A DNA stretch of 64,000 bases, taken from assembly GCA_017983515.1 (NCBI GenBank), contig JAGOBF010000010.1:1-64000 (forward strand), written 5' to 3'. The position numbers and the translations under genes are program-made. The stretch comes from Promineifilum sp. Its GTDB lineage: Bacteria; Chloroflexota; Anaerolineae; Promineifilales; Promineifilaceae. Under the pieces are notes generated by a model. The model was not told the DNA's origin. It saw only the letters and a list, made by a program, of their open reading frames with translations, and did not search any database. Numbering within the stretch: the first letter of the stretch is position 1; every line of letters starts with the position of its first letter. Shown here one piece after another: positions 16,641 to 25,000 of this stretch.

Positions 16641-17511
16641 CTCTGGCGCGCGAAACTGCGGTCTCGATTGCCCGTTTGCCTAGCACAAATGCCAGATGAC
16701 GCCGGTAGTCCGCGGTGGCGTGAATGTCAGCCGCAGGCTCGATTTCATGTTGGGCCGCGTGCATAGCGACGTCGTTGATCAGAGCGGCTGAAGGAGGCTG
16801 TCCGGCCAAGGCGGCCGCGGCCTCTCCGGCCACCATTGGGATCTCGCCCAAATTCAGATAGACCAGACGCGCCTGACGACAGTTGCCGCTCTCGTCGAGC
16901 GTGACCGTCGCCGCTACGCCGGCCTGAGCATAATCGCCGTGGCGGCGCGAAAACTCCAGGAATGCGTAGCCGCTCCGGCGCGATAACGGCGGGATTTCGA
17001 TGGCGACGAGGATTTCGTCCAGTTCCAGCGCCGTCGTAAACAACGATTGATAGAACGCCTCGGCGTTGACCCACCGTTCGTGGCCTCGCTTTCGCAGCAG
17101 GAAGCGGGCCTGAAGGGCGACCATGACCACCGGCAACTCGGCCGCCGGGTCGGCGTGAGCCAGGCTGCCGCCGATTGTGCCGCGGTTGCGGATCTGGGGG
17201 TGGGCGACGAAGGGCATCGCTTCATGCACGAGCGGCGCACAGTCGGTGACGACGTCGCTGTTTTCGAGCTGGCTATGCCGCACCATTGCCCCGATCCGCA
17301 GGCCGCCGTCGTCGCTAATATCCAGCCGGCCGAGTTCCAGTAGCTTGTTCAAGTCCACGATCACCGCTGGTTGGGCCAGACGAAAGTTCATAACCGGGAT
17401 GAGACTTTGACCGCCGGCCAGCAGTTTGGCATCGGCTCCATGATGACTCATAATGTCCAGGGCTTCCATCAAAGTCACGGGAGCGATATATTGGAAAGGA
17501 GCCGGTTTCAT
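16621..17511 (-). CDS. Molybdenum hydroxylase medium (FAD-binding) subunit
   Basis: A 296-residue CoxM/CutM-type flavoprotein. FAD motifs are AGGQSLIPVMNFRLAQP (~32-48) and NRGTIGGSLAHADPAAELP (~110-128); the C-terminal CODH-type domain follows. This is the first gene of the minus-strand operon that runs to 5613, and its start lies 45 bases from the divergent allH-like gene. That arrangement, with the Mo subunit 7 kb downstream after the amidase and carbamoyltransferase genes, suggests that all the genes serve one pathway. Confidence 0.9.
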   Translation of the reverse strand: MKPAPFQYIAPVTLMEALDIMSHHGADAKLLAGGQSLIPVMNFRLAQPAVIVDLNKLLELGRLDISDDGGLRIGAMVRHSQLENSDVVTDCAPLVHEAMPFVAHPQIRNRGTIGGSLAHADPAAELPVVMVALQARFLLRKRGHERWVNAEAFYQSLFTTALELDEILVAIEIPPLSRRSGYAFLEFSRRHGDYAQAGVAATVTLDESGNCRQARLVYLNLGEIPMVAGEAAAALAGQPPSAALINDVAMHAAQHEIEPAADIHATADYRRHLAFVLGKRAIETAVSRARDGWSLE

Positions 17512-17549
17512 AAGATAGAAAGTTGAGCAAGCTGATCGCGAGTCGGATG

Positions 17550-17555
17550 ATTATA
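17550..17555 (-). promoter_or_regulatory. Possible -10 box of the catabolic operon
   Basis: On the minus strand a perfect TATAAT lies about 40 bases before the FAD-subunit start codon, in the short divergent region. I see no good -35 hexamer at the usual distance, so an activator may be needed, or this is chance. Confidence 0.3.
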
Positions 17556-17556
17556 G

Positions 17557-18336
17557 ATGATAGCACAAAGAGTAACCCCGCGCGTGCAACAATGGTTGCG
17601 AAACAGTGGTTCCGCGCGTGTACTTTATTTATTCAAAGAAGTATGCACGCTGGCCAATGAGCGAGACGAAGCGATCTCTCTTGTCTCGCCGGCGGTTGGG
17701 TTGGGCCCGTTCACCCTGTTGCTGGCGGGTGACTTCACAGTCGGTTTGGACGTTTACCAGCCGGTCACACTTGACCGCGCCCGGCAGATGCTGACGGTTG
17801 GCGAGTTGGTAGTTGACGCCGGGGAATCGGCGCTATGGCAGCCAAAGCCCGATTGGTCAAGGTTACAAAGCGCAAATATTGTTGAGTGGCCGCCCGCTGC
17901 CGAACTGCCATCCAACATTGATGAATCTCTGAAGCTGACCGTAAGTGGAATTCTGGCGAATGATCCGATGGTATGTACGGCTGGTGTCGAAGGGTTAGCC
18001 GGGCGTGGGAGTGGGTTGACACCTACGGGTGACGATGTATTGGTGGGCATTCTCTACGGGTTGTGGGTTTGGTACCCCCAGCATTTTCGACGCCTCCGTG
18101 AGGAATGGATGGGGATGATTGCCAAAGCGGCCGTTCCCCGGACGACAATCCTCTCCGCTAACTTTATTCAGGCCGCTTCCGACGGAGAAGCGATCTGGCA
18201 ATGGCACGATCTGGTCAATGGCTGTCCCCATTCGATCGACCCCATCCTCTCGATTGGCCACGCCTCCGGGGCCGATGCTTGGGCGGGATTCACGTATACC
18301 GGAGCCATGTTAAGCCCTGCTCAATCGGCCTTCTAA
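17557..18336 (+). CDS. allH: DUF2877 family, AllH-like carbamoyltransferase subunit
   Basis: A 259-residue protein of the DUF2877/YlbF family, the third subunit of the oxamate-carbamoyltransferase complex in E. coli. The hallmark GRGSGLTPTGDDVLVGILYG is at ~148-167. Other segments typical of the family are an early VLYLFKEVCTL strand-helix and the C-terminal PILSIGHASGADAWAGF. It is transcribed divergently from the hydroxylase operon that carries fdrA and allG, with 45 bases between, so the two are likely co-regulated. No carbamate kinase, the usual partner that converts carbamoyl phosphate to ATP, is seen in this window. Confidence 0.85.
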   Translation: MIAQRVTPRVQQWLRNSGSARVLYLFKEVCTLANERDEAISLVSPAVGLGPFTLLLAGDFTVGLDVYQPVTLDRARQMLTVGELVVDAGESALWQPKPDWSRLQSANIVEWPPAAELPSNIDESLKLTVSGILANDPMVCTAGVEGLAGRGSGLTPTGDDVLVGILYGLWVWYPQHFRRLREEWMGMIAKAAVPRTTILSANFIQAASDGEAIWQWHDLVNGCPHSIDPILSIGHASGADAWAGFTYTGAMLSPAQSAF

Positions 18337-18415
18337 AGAGACCTGGTGAACTCTTGATATTTTGTCCCGGTTGGGACGCTTCCTGAAAACCAGTTTAGTG
18401 GCACATTTCACAATC

Positions 18416-18444
18416 TTGACATCGGCCGAAAAGGGATCAATACT
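18416..18444 (+). promoter_or_regulatory. Predicted sigma-70 promoter of the giant gene pair
   Basis: A perfect TTGACA at 18416-18421 is 17 bases from AATACT at 18439-18444 (4 of 6 consensus). The -10 box overlaps the palindrome at 18442-18457. Confidence 0.6.
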
Positions 18445-18457
18445 GAACGAGTTCAGT
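18442..18457. promoter_or_regulatory. Perfect palindrome overlapping the -10 box, probable repressor operator
   Basis: ACTGAAC-GA-GTTCAGT is a perfect 7-bp inverted repeat overlapping the -10 element and the likely start site. The form is typical of TetR-family operators. The same ACTGAAC half-site occurs upstream of dnaK (29566-29589). Confidence 0.6.
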
Positions 18458-18693
18458 GTTCGTCCAAGCGTTCGACCCCTGGATTCAACATTCACCGGTA
18501 TATTGATCACCCTGGCAAACGGTTCCGCTCTATCAACAACTGCGTGACGATTGGAAAAGCCCGCAGCTTCCGACAATTGAATTTCGCCTCCTCCGGTTCG
18601 CTGACCCGCCTGTTTCATTCAGTTTAGTTGGCAATGAGGCATGGGACGGGTCTGATTTAGGGACATTTTCGTGTCCAAATCCGAGGTGCACCG

Positions 18694-21600
18694 ATGGCTA
18701 TCCAGTTCAAACTCGTGCGGCCGGATGACCTCTTGAACTTGCGTGTTCGCGGGGAAAATTTGCGCCTGAATGACGACGATCCCCAGTATCCGGTTTTGGA
18801 AGTGGAGGTCGCCGAGAGGCCGGGTTACCTCATCCTGACCTTCCCGCCACAGACCATAGCCGAGCGGGCCTACTTTGAAGCGCCCATTCTCGTCATTGGA
18901 CAGGACCCCACCAGCGGCGTCCCGGCCGACCCCGACGCCGGCCGCACCCAGAACGATCCCGAGTTGCCCGCGCCTGGCTATGCCGATGCCCGTTCGCCGG
19001 CAGCCATGCTGGGTCGCCCTAGCCGTCTGGTTTTCGTCGTCCCGCCCGACCATGCCATTCCGTTTACGATGGAAGGCGTGCTCGACTGGACGGGGCTGAC
19101 ACTCAACGTCAATCCCATCGCCGCTATCGGCCGCGATCCGACGGCCGGGCAGATCGCCGCCGCGCCCGCCATCGAACCGCCCAAGGCGACCGAAACGGTT
19201 CTGGAATTGCCATACCGGCTTATGATCTCGCCCACAACCGGCGTGGTCTGGAACCACCGACTGCTGCCCTTCACCCATCGCGGCCGCACGGAGCTTTGGC
19301 ATACGCGCCTTCAGCAGCGCGACGAAGCCGGCAAAGTGAGCGAGCTAACCGACGACAATACTGCGCCGCTGCGAGCTATCTGGTCGCCCGACTTCGACCT
19401 GGCCGACCCGCCGGAGCCGGTCAAGACCGATCCCGACCTGGGGCGCACGGCCATGTCGCCTAACGACCGCCACCAAATCGTCATTCTGACCTCCGCCTTC
19501 CACGGCTTTCTGGTGGACAAGAAGATCAACTTTATCCTGGGCATGTTCTCGTCGCCGTTAAACGCGGCGAGGGCCGGCGCTCTCGCCGATGTCGTCACCC
19601 GGGCGGAAGGCGCTCTGGGGGCGGGTTCTCTCTCCACTTTTCCCAGGGCGCCTTTCACCGTGACCGTGCCCTACGTGCCCGAACCGTTCGAGGCGCGACA
19701 GTTAATGCTCTCGCCGCTGGGCGGCTGGCTCAAGTCGCGCGGGGAGTGGACGCCACCCTATCGGTGGCTGCTGGATATTGAGACAGGTCCTCGCGGCCCA
19801 ATCTTCGACGACATTTTTAGCGATATCATCGTCGCCGAAGACGGGCCGGTTGACCGGCCGGCCATCGTCGACCGGTTCAACGCGGCCGGCATCGCCTCTC
19901 TGAACCTGCCACACCAACTTCCCAAGACGAAGGATCAACTTGACCTTTCCGAATGGGTCCACATCGGCACACAGGGGCGCGATCACTACGTGCGCATCGT
20001 CTACGAGGGGGAACTTTGGCCGTTTCGCCACCCGGCCGCGCTAGTCAAGATCACTGAGCGCAAGTTCAAGGAGGCTCATGGCATCATCGGCGCTTACATG
20101 ATCCAGCGCATGTTCATCGTCGTGCGCGATCCGGTGCGCCACTTCGTCGAGCGCGATCTGCCATTCCAAGAGGTGCGCCTGACCACGCTGGTGACGCCCG
20201 ACATCGCCGAGCCGGATGTTATCTCCCCCACCAAGCGCTCTTTCTGGGTCGAGGTACTGACCACGTCCAACCCACATACCCTCTTTCAGTTCCATGCCGT
20301 GGGTACCGACCATGCCGGCGATACAGTGGATTTCACGATTCCGATGATGTTCGTCTCCATCTCTGATCTGCCGCTGGAGGCAAGCATGGACGCCGTCGCC
20401 CAGGCCTACAATGCTGAGGACAAATTCGAGGCGCGGCAGGCGCTAGTACCCGGCCAAAAGGTCACCTATGCCGCCCGCAATGAGGTTCCCGGCGCGGCAA
20501 CCGACAATACCCAACTGGTGACCGAGTCGCTCAACTTCGTGGTCAACGCCGACCTCGCGCCGCCGGCTATGCTCGTGGCGGCGGTCAAGATCCCCCAGGT
20601 CAATGAACTGTTGGGCACAGACGCAGCGACCGACATTCGCTATTATCAGAACTACGTCGCGAATGACTTCGACGCGGCGACGGGCGTCTTCGCCGAGATC
20701 GCCCGCTATGACTCCGGCTTGTACGATCCGGCCAACCCTTTCGCCGGCATCCTGGCCGACACGTTGGGGGTGGACTTCCAGGCCGCACAGGCCGGTGGCA
20801 TCGCCACGCCCAACATGGCCGTTTCGACGTTGACACGCGAACTTGGCCCGCTGGCCGGCAAGGCGGCCGACGCCCTGCTGGACTCGTTTGACCCGGCCGA
20901 ATTCTTCGGCGAGGGGCTGGCCTTCCTTTTCGGCACGTTCGACCTGGCCGAACTCATTCCCGGCGGCTCGCTGGGCCAGAACGCACCGCACATGACTGTC
21001 AGGACCGAGGACATCCCCGGCGGCAAGAAGGTGGTCGTCTGCCTCGACTGGAACCCGCCGCTGCAAGAAGAACTGAACCTCATCATTGCCAAATTCATTA
21101 GGGATCAGCCAACGGCGTCGGAATTTAACATCAACGGCTGTATTGAGAAGGAGATCAAGCTCGACGGCAGCGCAGCAGCCGAGCCGACCTTCGAGATGCA
21201 CGGCAAGCTGACCAACTTCCAGGTCAGCATCCTGCAGATCGTTTTTCTCAATTTTAGGGAGTTCGGATTCACCAGCGGCAGCGGCCGGAAGACCGACGTC
21301 ACCGTCAAGCTCGATCCGGAGACTCCAGTCGCTTTCGGCGGCGACCTGGAGTTTGTGGAGGAGCTGCGCAAGGCCATTCCACCCGACCTCTTTGGCGACG
21401 GGCCGAGCCTCGACATCACCGGCGAAGGGATTCGCGTCGGCTTCGCCTTTGCCCTGCCGCCCATCGCCGTCGGCGTCTTCTCGCTGCGCGACGTGACGCT
21501 GGGCGCGGCGCTGACTCTGCCCTTTCTGAGCGGCAAGCCGGTCTTCGACTTTAACGTGTCGGAGCGGCAGCAGCCTTTCCTGCTGTCGGTGGGCATCTTT

Positions 21601-22059
21601 GGCGGCGGCGGATTCTTCCGGCTGCAATTGGACACGGCCGGGATGAAGCTGCTGGAGGCGGCGTTCGAATTCGGCGTGACGGCCGCGCTCGACATTGGCG
21701 TCGCCAGCGGCGAAGTGCACATGATGGCCGGCATCTATTTCGCCCTGCAGCGCAAAGAGGAAACCAACCCCGACCTGACGGCGGTATTGTCTGGCTATCT
21801 GCGCGTGGGCGGCTCGCTGGAGGTGTTGGGCCTCATCAAGGTCTCGGTCGAGTTCAACTTGAGCTTCACCTATGACAGCGGCACCGGCAAGGCCTTCGGC
21901 CGGGCCACACTGACCGTCCACGTCGAGGTCCTGTTCTTCAGCGCTTCGGTTGAGTTGACCGTCGAGCGCGCCTTCGGTGGCGAAAGCGGCGATCCGGTCT
22001 TCGGCGAGTTGTACGACACGGCCGATAGGTGGAACCGCTACGCGCTGGCATTTGCCTGA
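18694..22059 (+). CDS. Giant protein of unknown function, gene 1 of pair
   Basis: 1121 residues; not recognised as a characterised family. There is no signal peptide, transmembrane helix or obvious catalytic motif. Most of it appears to be strand-rich. The C-terminal ~240 residues (from ~880) are glycine- and hydrophobic-rich alternating strands (GFAFALPPIAVGVFSLRDV, SVGIFGGGGFFRLQLD, MMAGIYFALQ, LSGYLRVGGSLEVLGLIKV). That pattern suggests a curved beta-sheet or beta-solenoid, and I recall similar C-termini in other large uncharacterised bacterial proteins. GAGGTG 6 bases before the ATG is a good ribosome site. It is followed after 26 bases by the second giant gene and preceded by a strong promoter and operator. 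Confidence 0.8.
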   Translation: MAIQFKLVRPDDLLNLRVRGENLRLNDDDPQYPVLEVEVAERPGYLILTFPPQTIAERAYFEAPILVIGQDPTSGVPADPDAGRTQNDPELPAPGYADARSPAAMLGRPSRLVFVVPPDHAIPFTMEGVLDWTGLTLNVNPIAAIGRDPTAGQIAAAPAIEPPKATETVLELPYRLMISPTTGVVWNHRLLPFTHRGRTELWHTRLQQRDEAGKVSELTDDNTAPLRAIWSPDFDLADPPEPVKTDPDLGRTAMSPNDRHQIVILTSAFHGFLVDKKINFILGMFSSPLNAARAGALADVVTRAEGALGAGSLSTFPRAPFTVTVPYVPEPFEARQLMLSPLGGWLKSRGEWTPPYRWLLDIETGPRGPIFDDIFSDIIVAEDGPVDRPAIVDRFNAAGIASLNLPHQLPKTKDQLDLSEWVHIGTQGRDHYVRIVYEGELWPFRHPAALVKITERKFKEAHGIIGAYMIQRMFIVVRDPVRHFVERDLPFQEVRLTTLVTPDIAEPDVISPTKRSFWVEVLTTSNPHTLFQFHAVGTDHAGDTVDFTIPMMFVSISDLPLEASMDAVAQAYNAEDKFEARQALVPGQKVTYAARNEVPGAATDNTQLVTESLNFVVNADLAPPAMLVAAVKIPQVNELLGTDAATDIRYYQNYVANDFDAATGVFAEIARYDSGLYDPANPFAGILADTLGVDFQAAQAGGIATPNMAVSTLTRELGPLAGKAADALLDSFDPAEFFGEGLAFLFGTFDLAELIPGGSLGQNAPHMTVRTEDIPGGKKVVVCLDWNPPLQEELNLIIAKFIRDQPTASEFNINGCIEKEIKLDGSAAAEPTFEMHGKLTNFQVSILQIVFLNFREFGFTSGSGRKTDVTVKLDPETPVAFGGDLEFVEELRKAIPPDLFGDGPSLDITGEGIRVGFAFALPPIAVGVFSLRDVTLGAALTLPFLSGKPVFDFNVSERQQPFLLSVGIFGGGGFFRLQLDTAGMKLLEAAFEFGVTAALDIGVASGEVHMMAGIYFALQRKEETNPDLTAVLSGYLRVGGSLEVLGLIKVSVEFNLSFTYDSGTGKAFGRATLTVHVEVLFFSASVELTVERAFGGESGDPVFGELYDTADRWNRYALAFA

Positions 22060-22085
22060 TTGCAAACCGGCAAGGAGCACATGAC

Positions 22086-25000
22086 ATGAATCCCGATGCG
22101 ACTGTACTATTCACTATTATCCCTCGCGCGGTGACGCTGGGGAGCGGGCCGTTGCCGGTGTCCGTCACGGTCTCGCCGCGGCTGCGCGGCGCGAATGTGC
22201 TGGGGGCTTTCCCCGACTGGCTCAAGTGGACGGCCCTGCTGAAAGACGGTGGGTTGACACTGACCATCGCCTGCGGTGGCGCGAGCCACGAGGCGGCCAT
22301 CGACACCGAAGTATTACAGCCACAACTTTGGGCGCAGCTTTTCGACGAAGAAACATGGGTCGAGTCTTACGAATATAAGGACTATACCGGCCGTGGCATA
22401 ATCACTTATCCCGTCCGCGACGCGTTGAGCGCCATCAAGACCGTTTACCAGGAGGCGGCCGTTGAGTTAGCGTTGCCAACGCCGGATCATGGCGAACGGC
22501 AGAGCGGCAATCGCGGCCTGCTGACCGAGATGCTCAATGGCCTGGATACCCACTGGAACGGCGCGCAGGCTTCGGAATGGCGATCGGTTGTCCGCCGACT
22601 TAACACGCCCGGCCGCAGCGGGTTCCAGCCTAAGAGAACGCGCGTCCTCGACAGCGAAGGGTTGATTGTTGCGCCTCGCGACCCCACCACGTTCCAGAAC
22701 GTAGCCATCCCTTTCAATGTCTTCCACCATATGCCCACGCCCAAGCCCAAGGAAGTGCCGCTGGAACTGAATACCGACGACGTTATCGATTTTCATCGGG
22801 CGCTCAGTGCGCTCAATAGCTATCCGCCGCTGCTGCGCGCTCTGGGGCTGGTGTTCGACCTGGACTTACCGGCCGACTTCGTGGCTGGAACCCCGCCGGG
22901 CAGCTACAAGACGCTGGCAGTCAAAAGCGTGTCATTGTCATGGCAGACGCCCACCAAAACGCCCGCGCTGCAGACGGCCTACGTCAACCTGCCGGCCGGC
23001 AACAATCACCTCTTTCTGCCTGCGCCCCTGATTCTTCATGATCAGGCGGCGTCCGCCGTTGCCGCCGGCCTCATCGCTCTTGACCCGACGCAGTTTGGGC
23101 TGGCGCAGGTGGACGTGGACGGCGCGATGCACAAGGCCATCAACCTGGCCGACGCGCTCAATGACCCGGACTCCGACTTCAACCTCGACAAGGATGCCCT
23201 GCCGGAGCCGGCCCCCAACCCGGAGATCTACGATCCCGATGCCACGCTGCCGTCGCTGCGTTCCGGCGGCTACACACTGTTTGCCGACGAGAAAGGGGTG
23301 CAGTTCCTGGAGTCGATATTCCAGTCGAAGGCTTTCAATGATGCTGTAGAGAGCGGCGGGGCGCAGTCGCGGCCGTTCTTCGCCGAGGATCTGCTGCGCG
23401 GCTATCGCGTCGATATCTGGGATTCTCACACCAACGACTGGCACTCGCTCCACCGGCGCGTCGGCGCTTACCACATCGGCGACGAGCGCTTCAAACCGGG
23501 CGAGGAAGAGGGCTTTGTGCAGACGGCGGCCATGCAGCCGGCACCGGGCGCGGCCGAGGGGCCGGACGCCGAAGACCTCTACCTCCACGAGGCCATCGCT
23601 CGCTGGGCCGGCTGGAGCCTCAGCGTGCCCACACCGGGCAAGCACCTCAGTCGCTATGGAGACCCCGGCAAGGCCGTGCCGCCCGACAACGACCCGACAG
23701 GCGAGTACGCCGAAGATGAGCCGCTGACGCCGTTTGGGATGACGGTGGACTATAACATCGTCAACGGCTCGCTGCCGCGGCTGGTTTTCGGTCGCCGCTA
23801 TCGGCTGCGCGCCCGGACGGTCGATCTGGCGGGCAACAGCCTGGCCCACGACGCTCCGCTGGCGGCGCTGCTGTCGCTGACGATGGCTCTGCCGCGCAGT
23901 CTCGCCGGGCTGCCCTACCTGCGCTTCGAGCCGGTCAATGCGCCGCTGGTGGTCATCCGCGATCCGGCCGCCATCACCGGCCCCGGCTCGTCCGTCAACC
24001 GGCTGGTCATCCGCACCTACAACGACAATCCGGCGGCCGATGCGAACCCGGCCGACACGACCGCGGGCGACCGCCATCTCCTGCCGCCGCGCACCAGCGT
24101 CGAGATGGGCGAGCGCCTGGGCATGTTCGACGATGCCACCGGCAAGCTGCGAGGTGATGCGGCCACCTGGCAGCTGATCGCCGAGCGCGACGCGGGGCAA
24201 CTGAATCACCAGGCCATCGAGGTTGCCGGGCAGCCGCCGCAGGACTACCCGGTCGAGCCAGGCGACAGTTTGGCCGCGCTATCCTATCTGCCCGACCTGC
24301 TGGCCGCGGGCGCGTCCCTGCGTGATCTGCCCGGCGCGCCCGACGGCGCGCTGGCTCGCGTCGCGCCCGGCGGCGAGCCCGTGGCTGCCGTCAGCTATCA
24401 GGTCCTGAACGATCCTAATCCGCGGCCCGGCTCCGCCACGCTGCTGAGTTTTGGCGACGGCGACTGGCGCGACCGCCTCGGCCTGCGGCTGTCTTTGGCC
24501 GACCCTGTGCCGGGGCAGACCGACCTGCTTCCGCAATGGGACGCGGCCGCGCGCGTGCTAACCGTCTTTCTGCCCAAAGGACAGACGGCCATCACGCCGC
24601 TGAGCACCTACCTGACCGCCAACGCCCTGAAGCTGATGGGGCAATGGGAGTGGCTGCGACAGTACATCGAGCTGATCACCCTGTTTAATCCCCAGCCGCA
24701 GTATTTGCAGCCGGGCGCGGCCGTGGACAAGATCAACCATGTCTTGCAACGCGCCGTCGAGGGCGGCCACTGGATGATCAACCCGCCGCTGCTGCTGACG
24801 CTCGTCCATGCCGTTCAGCAGCCTATTGGCGCGCCTTATTTTACGGGATTCAACGTCGACCATGACGACGACCTCGGCGTCGCCGATCCGCTCCATACCG
24901 CCCGCGTCCGCGAGGATACCGACCCGGCCGGATTGGCGGCCATTACGTCCTGGCGGCGGCTGGGCGGGGTCGATGCTTTTCTGATGGGTGCGCTGCGCCT

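Larger units (their letters stand above)
18337..18693. other. Gene-free leader before the giant gene pair
   Basis: 357 bases with a good promoter and operator (separate entries) and then about 240 bases of possible untranslated leader. A frame lacking a start codon is open from about 18510 into the next gene but matches nothing I recognise. No convincing terminator for the allH-like gene. Confidence 0.5.

Noticed and set aside
20443..22080. 545-residue open frame antisense to the first giant gene
   Set aside because: Composition is Arg/Gln/His-rich with no motif; the sense frame has a promoter, ribosome site and structured sequence.
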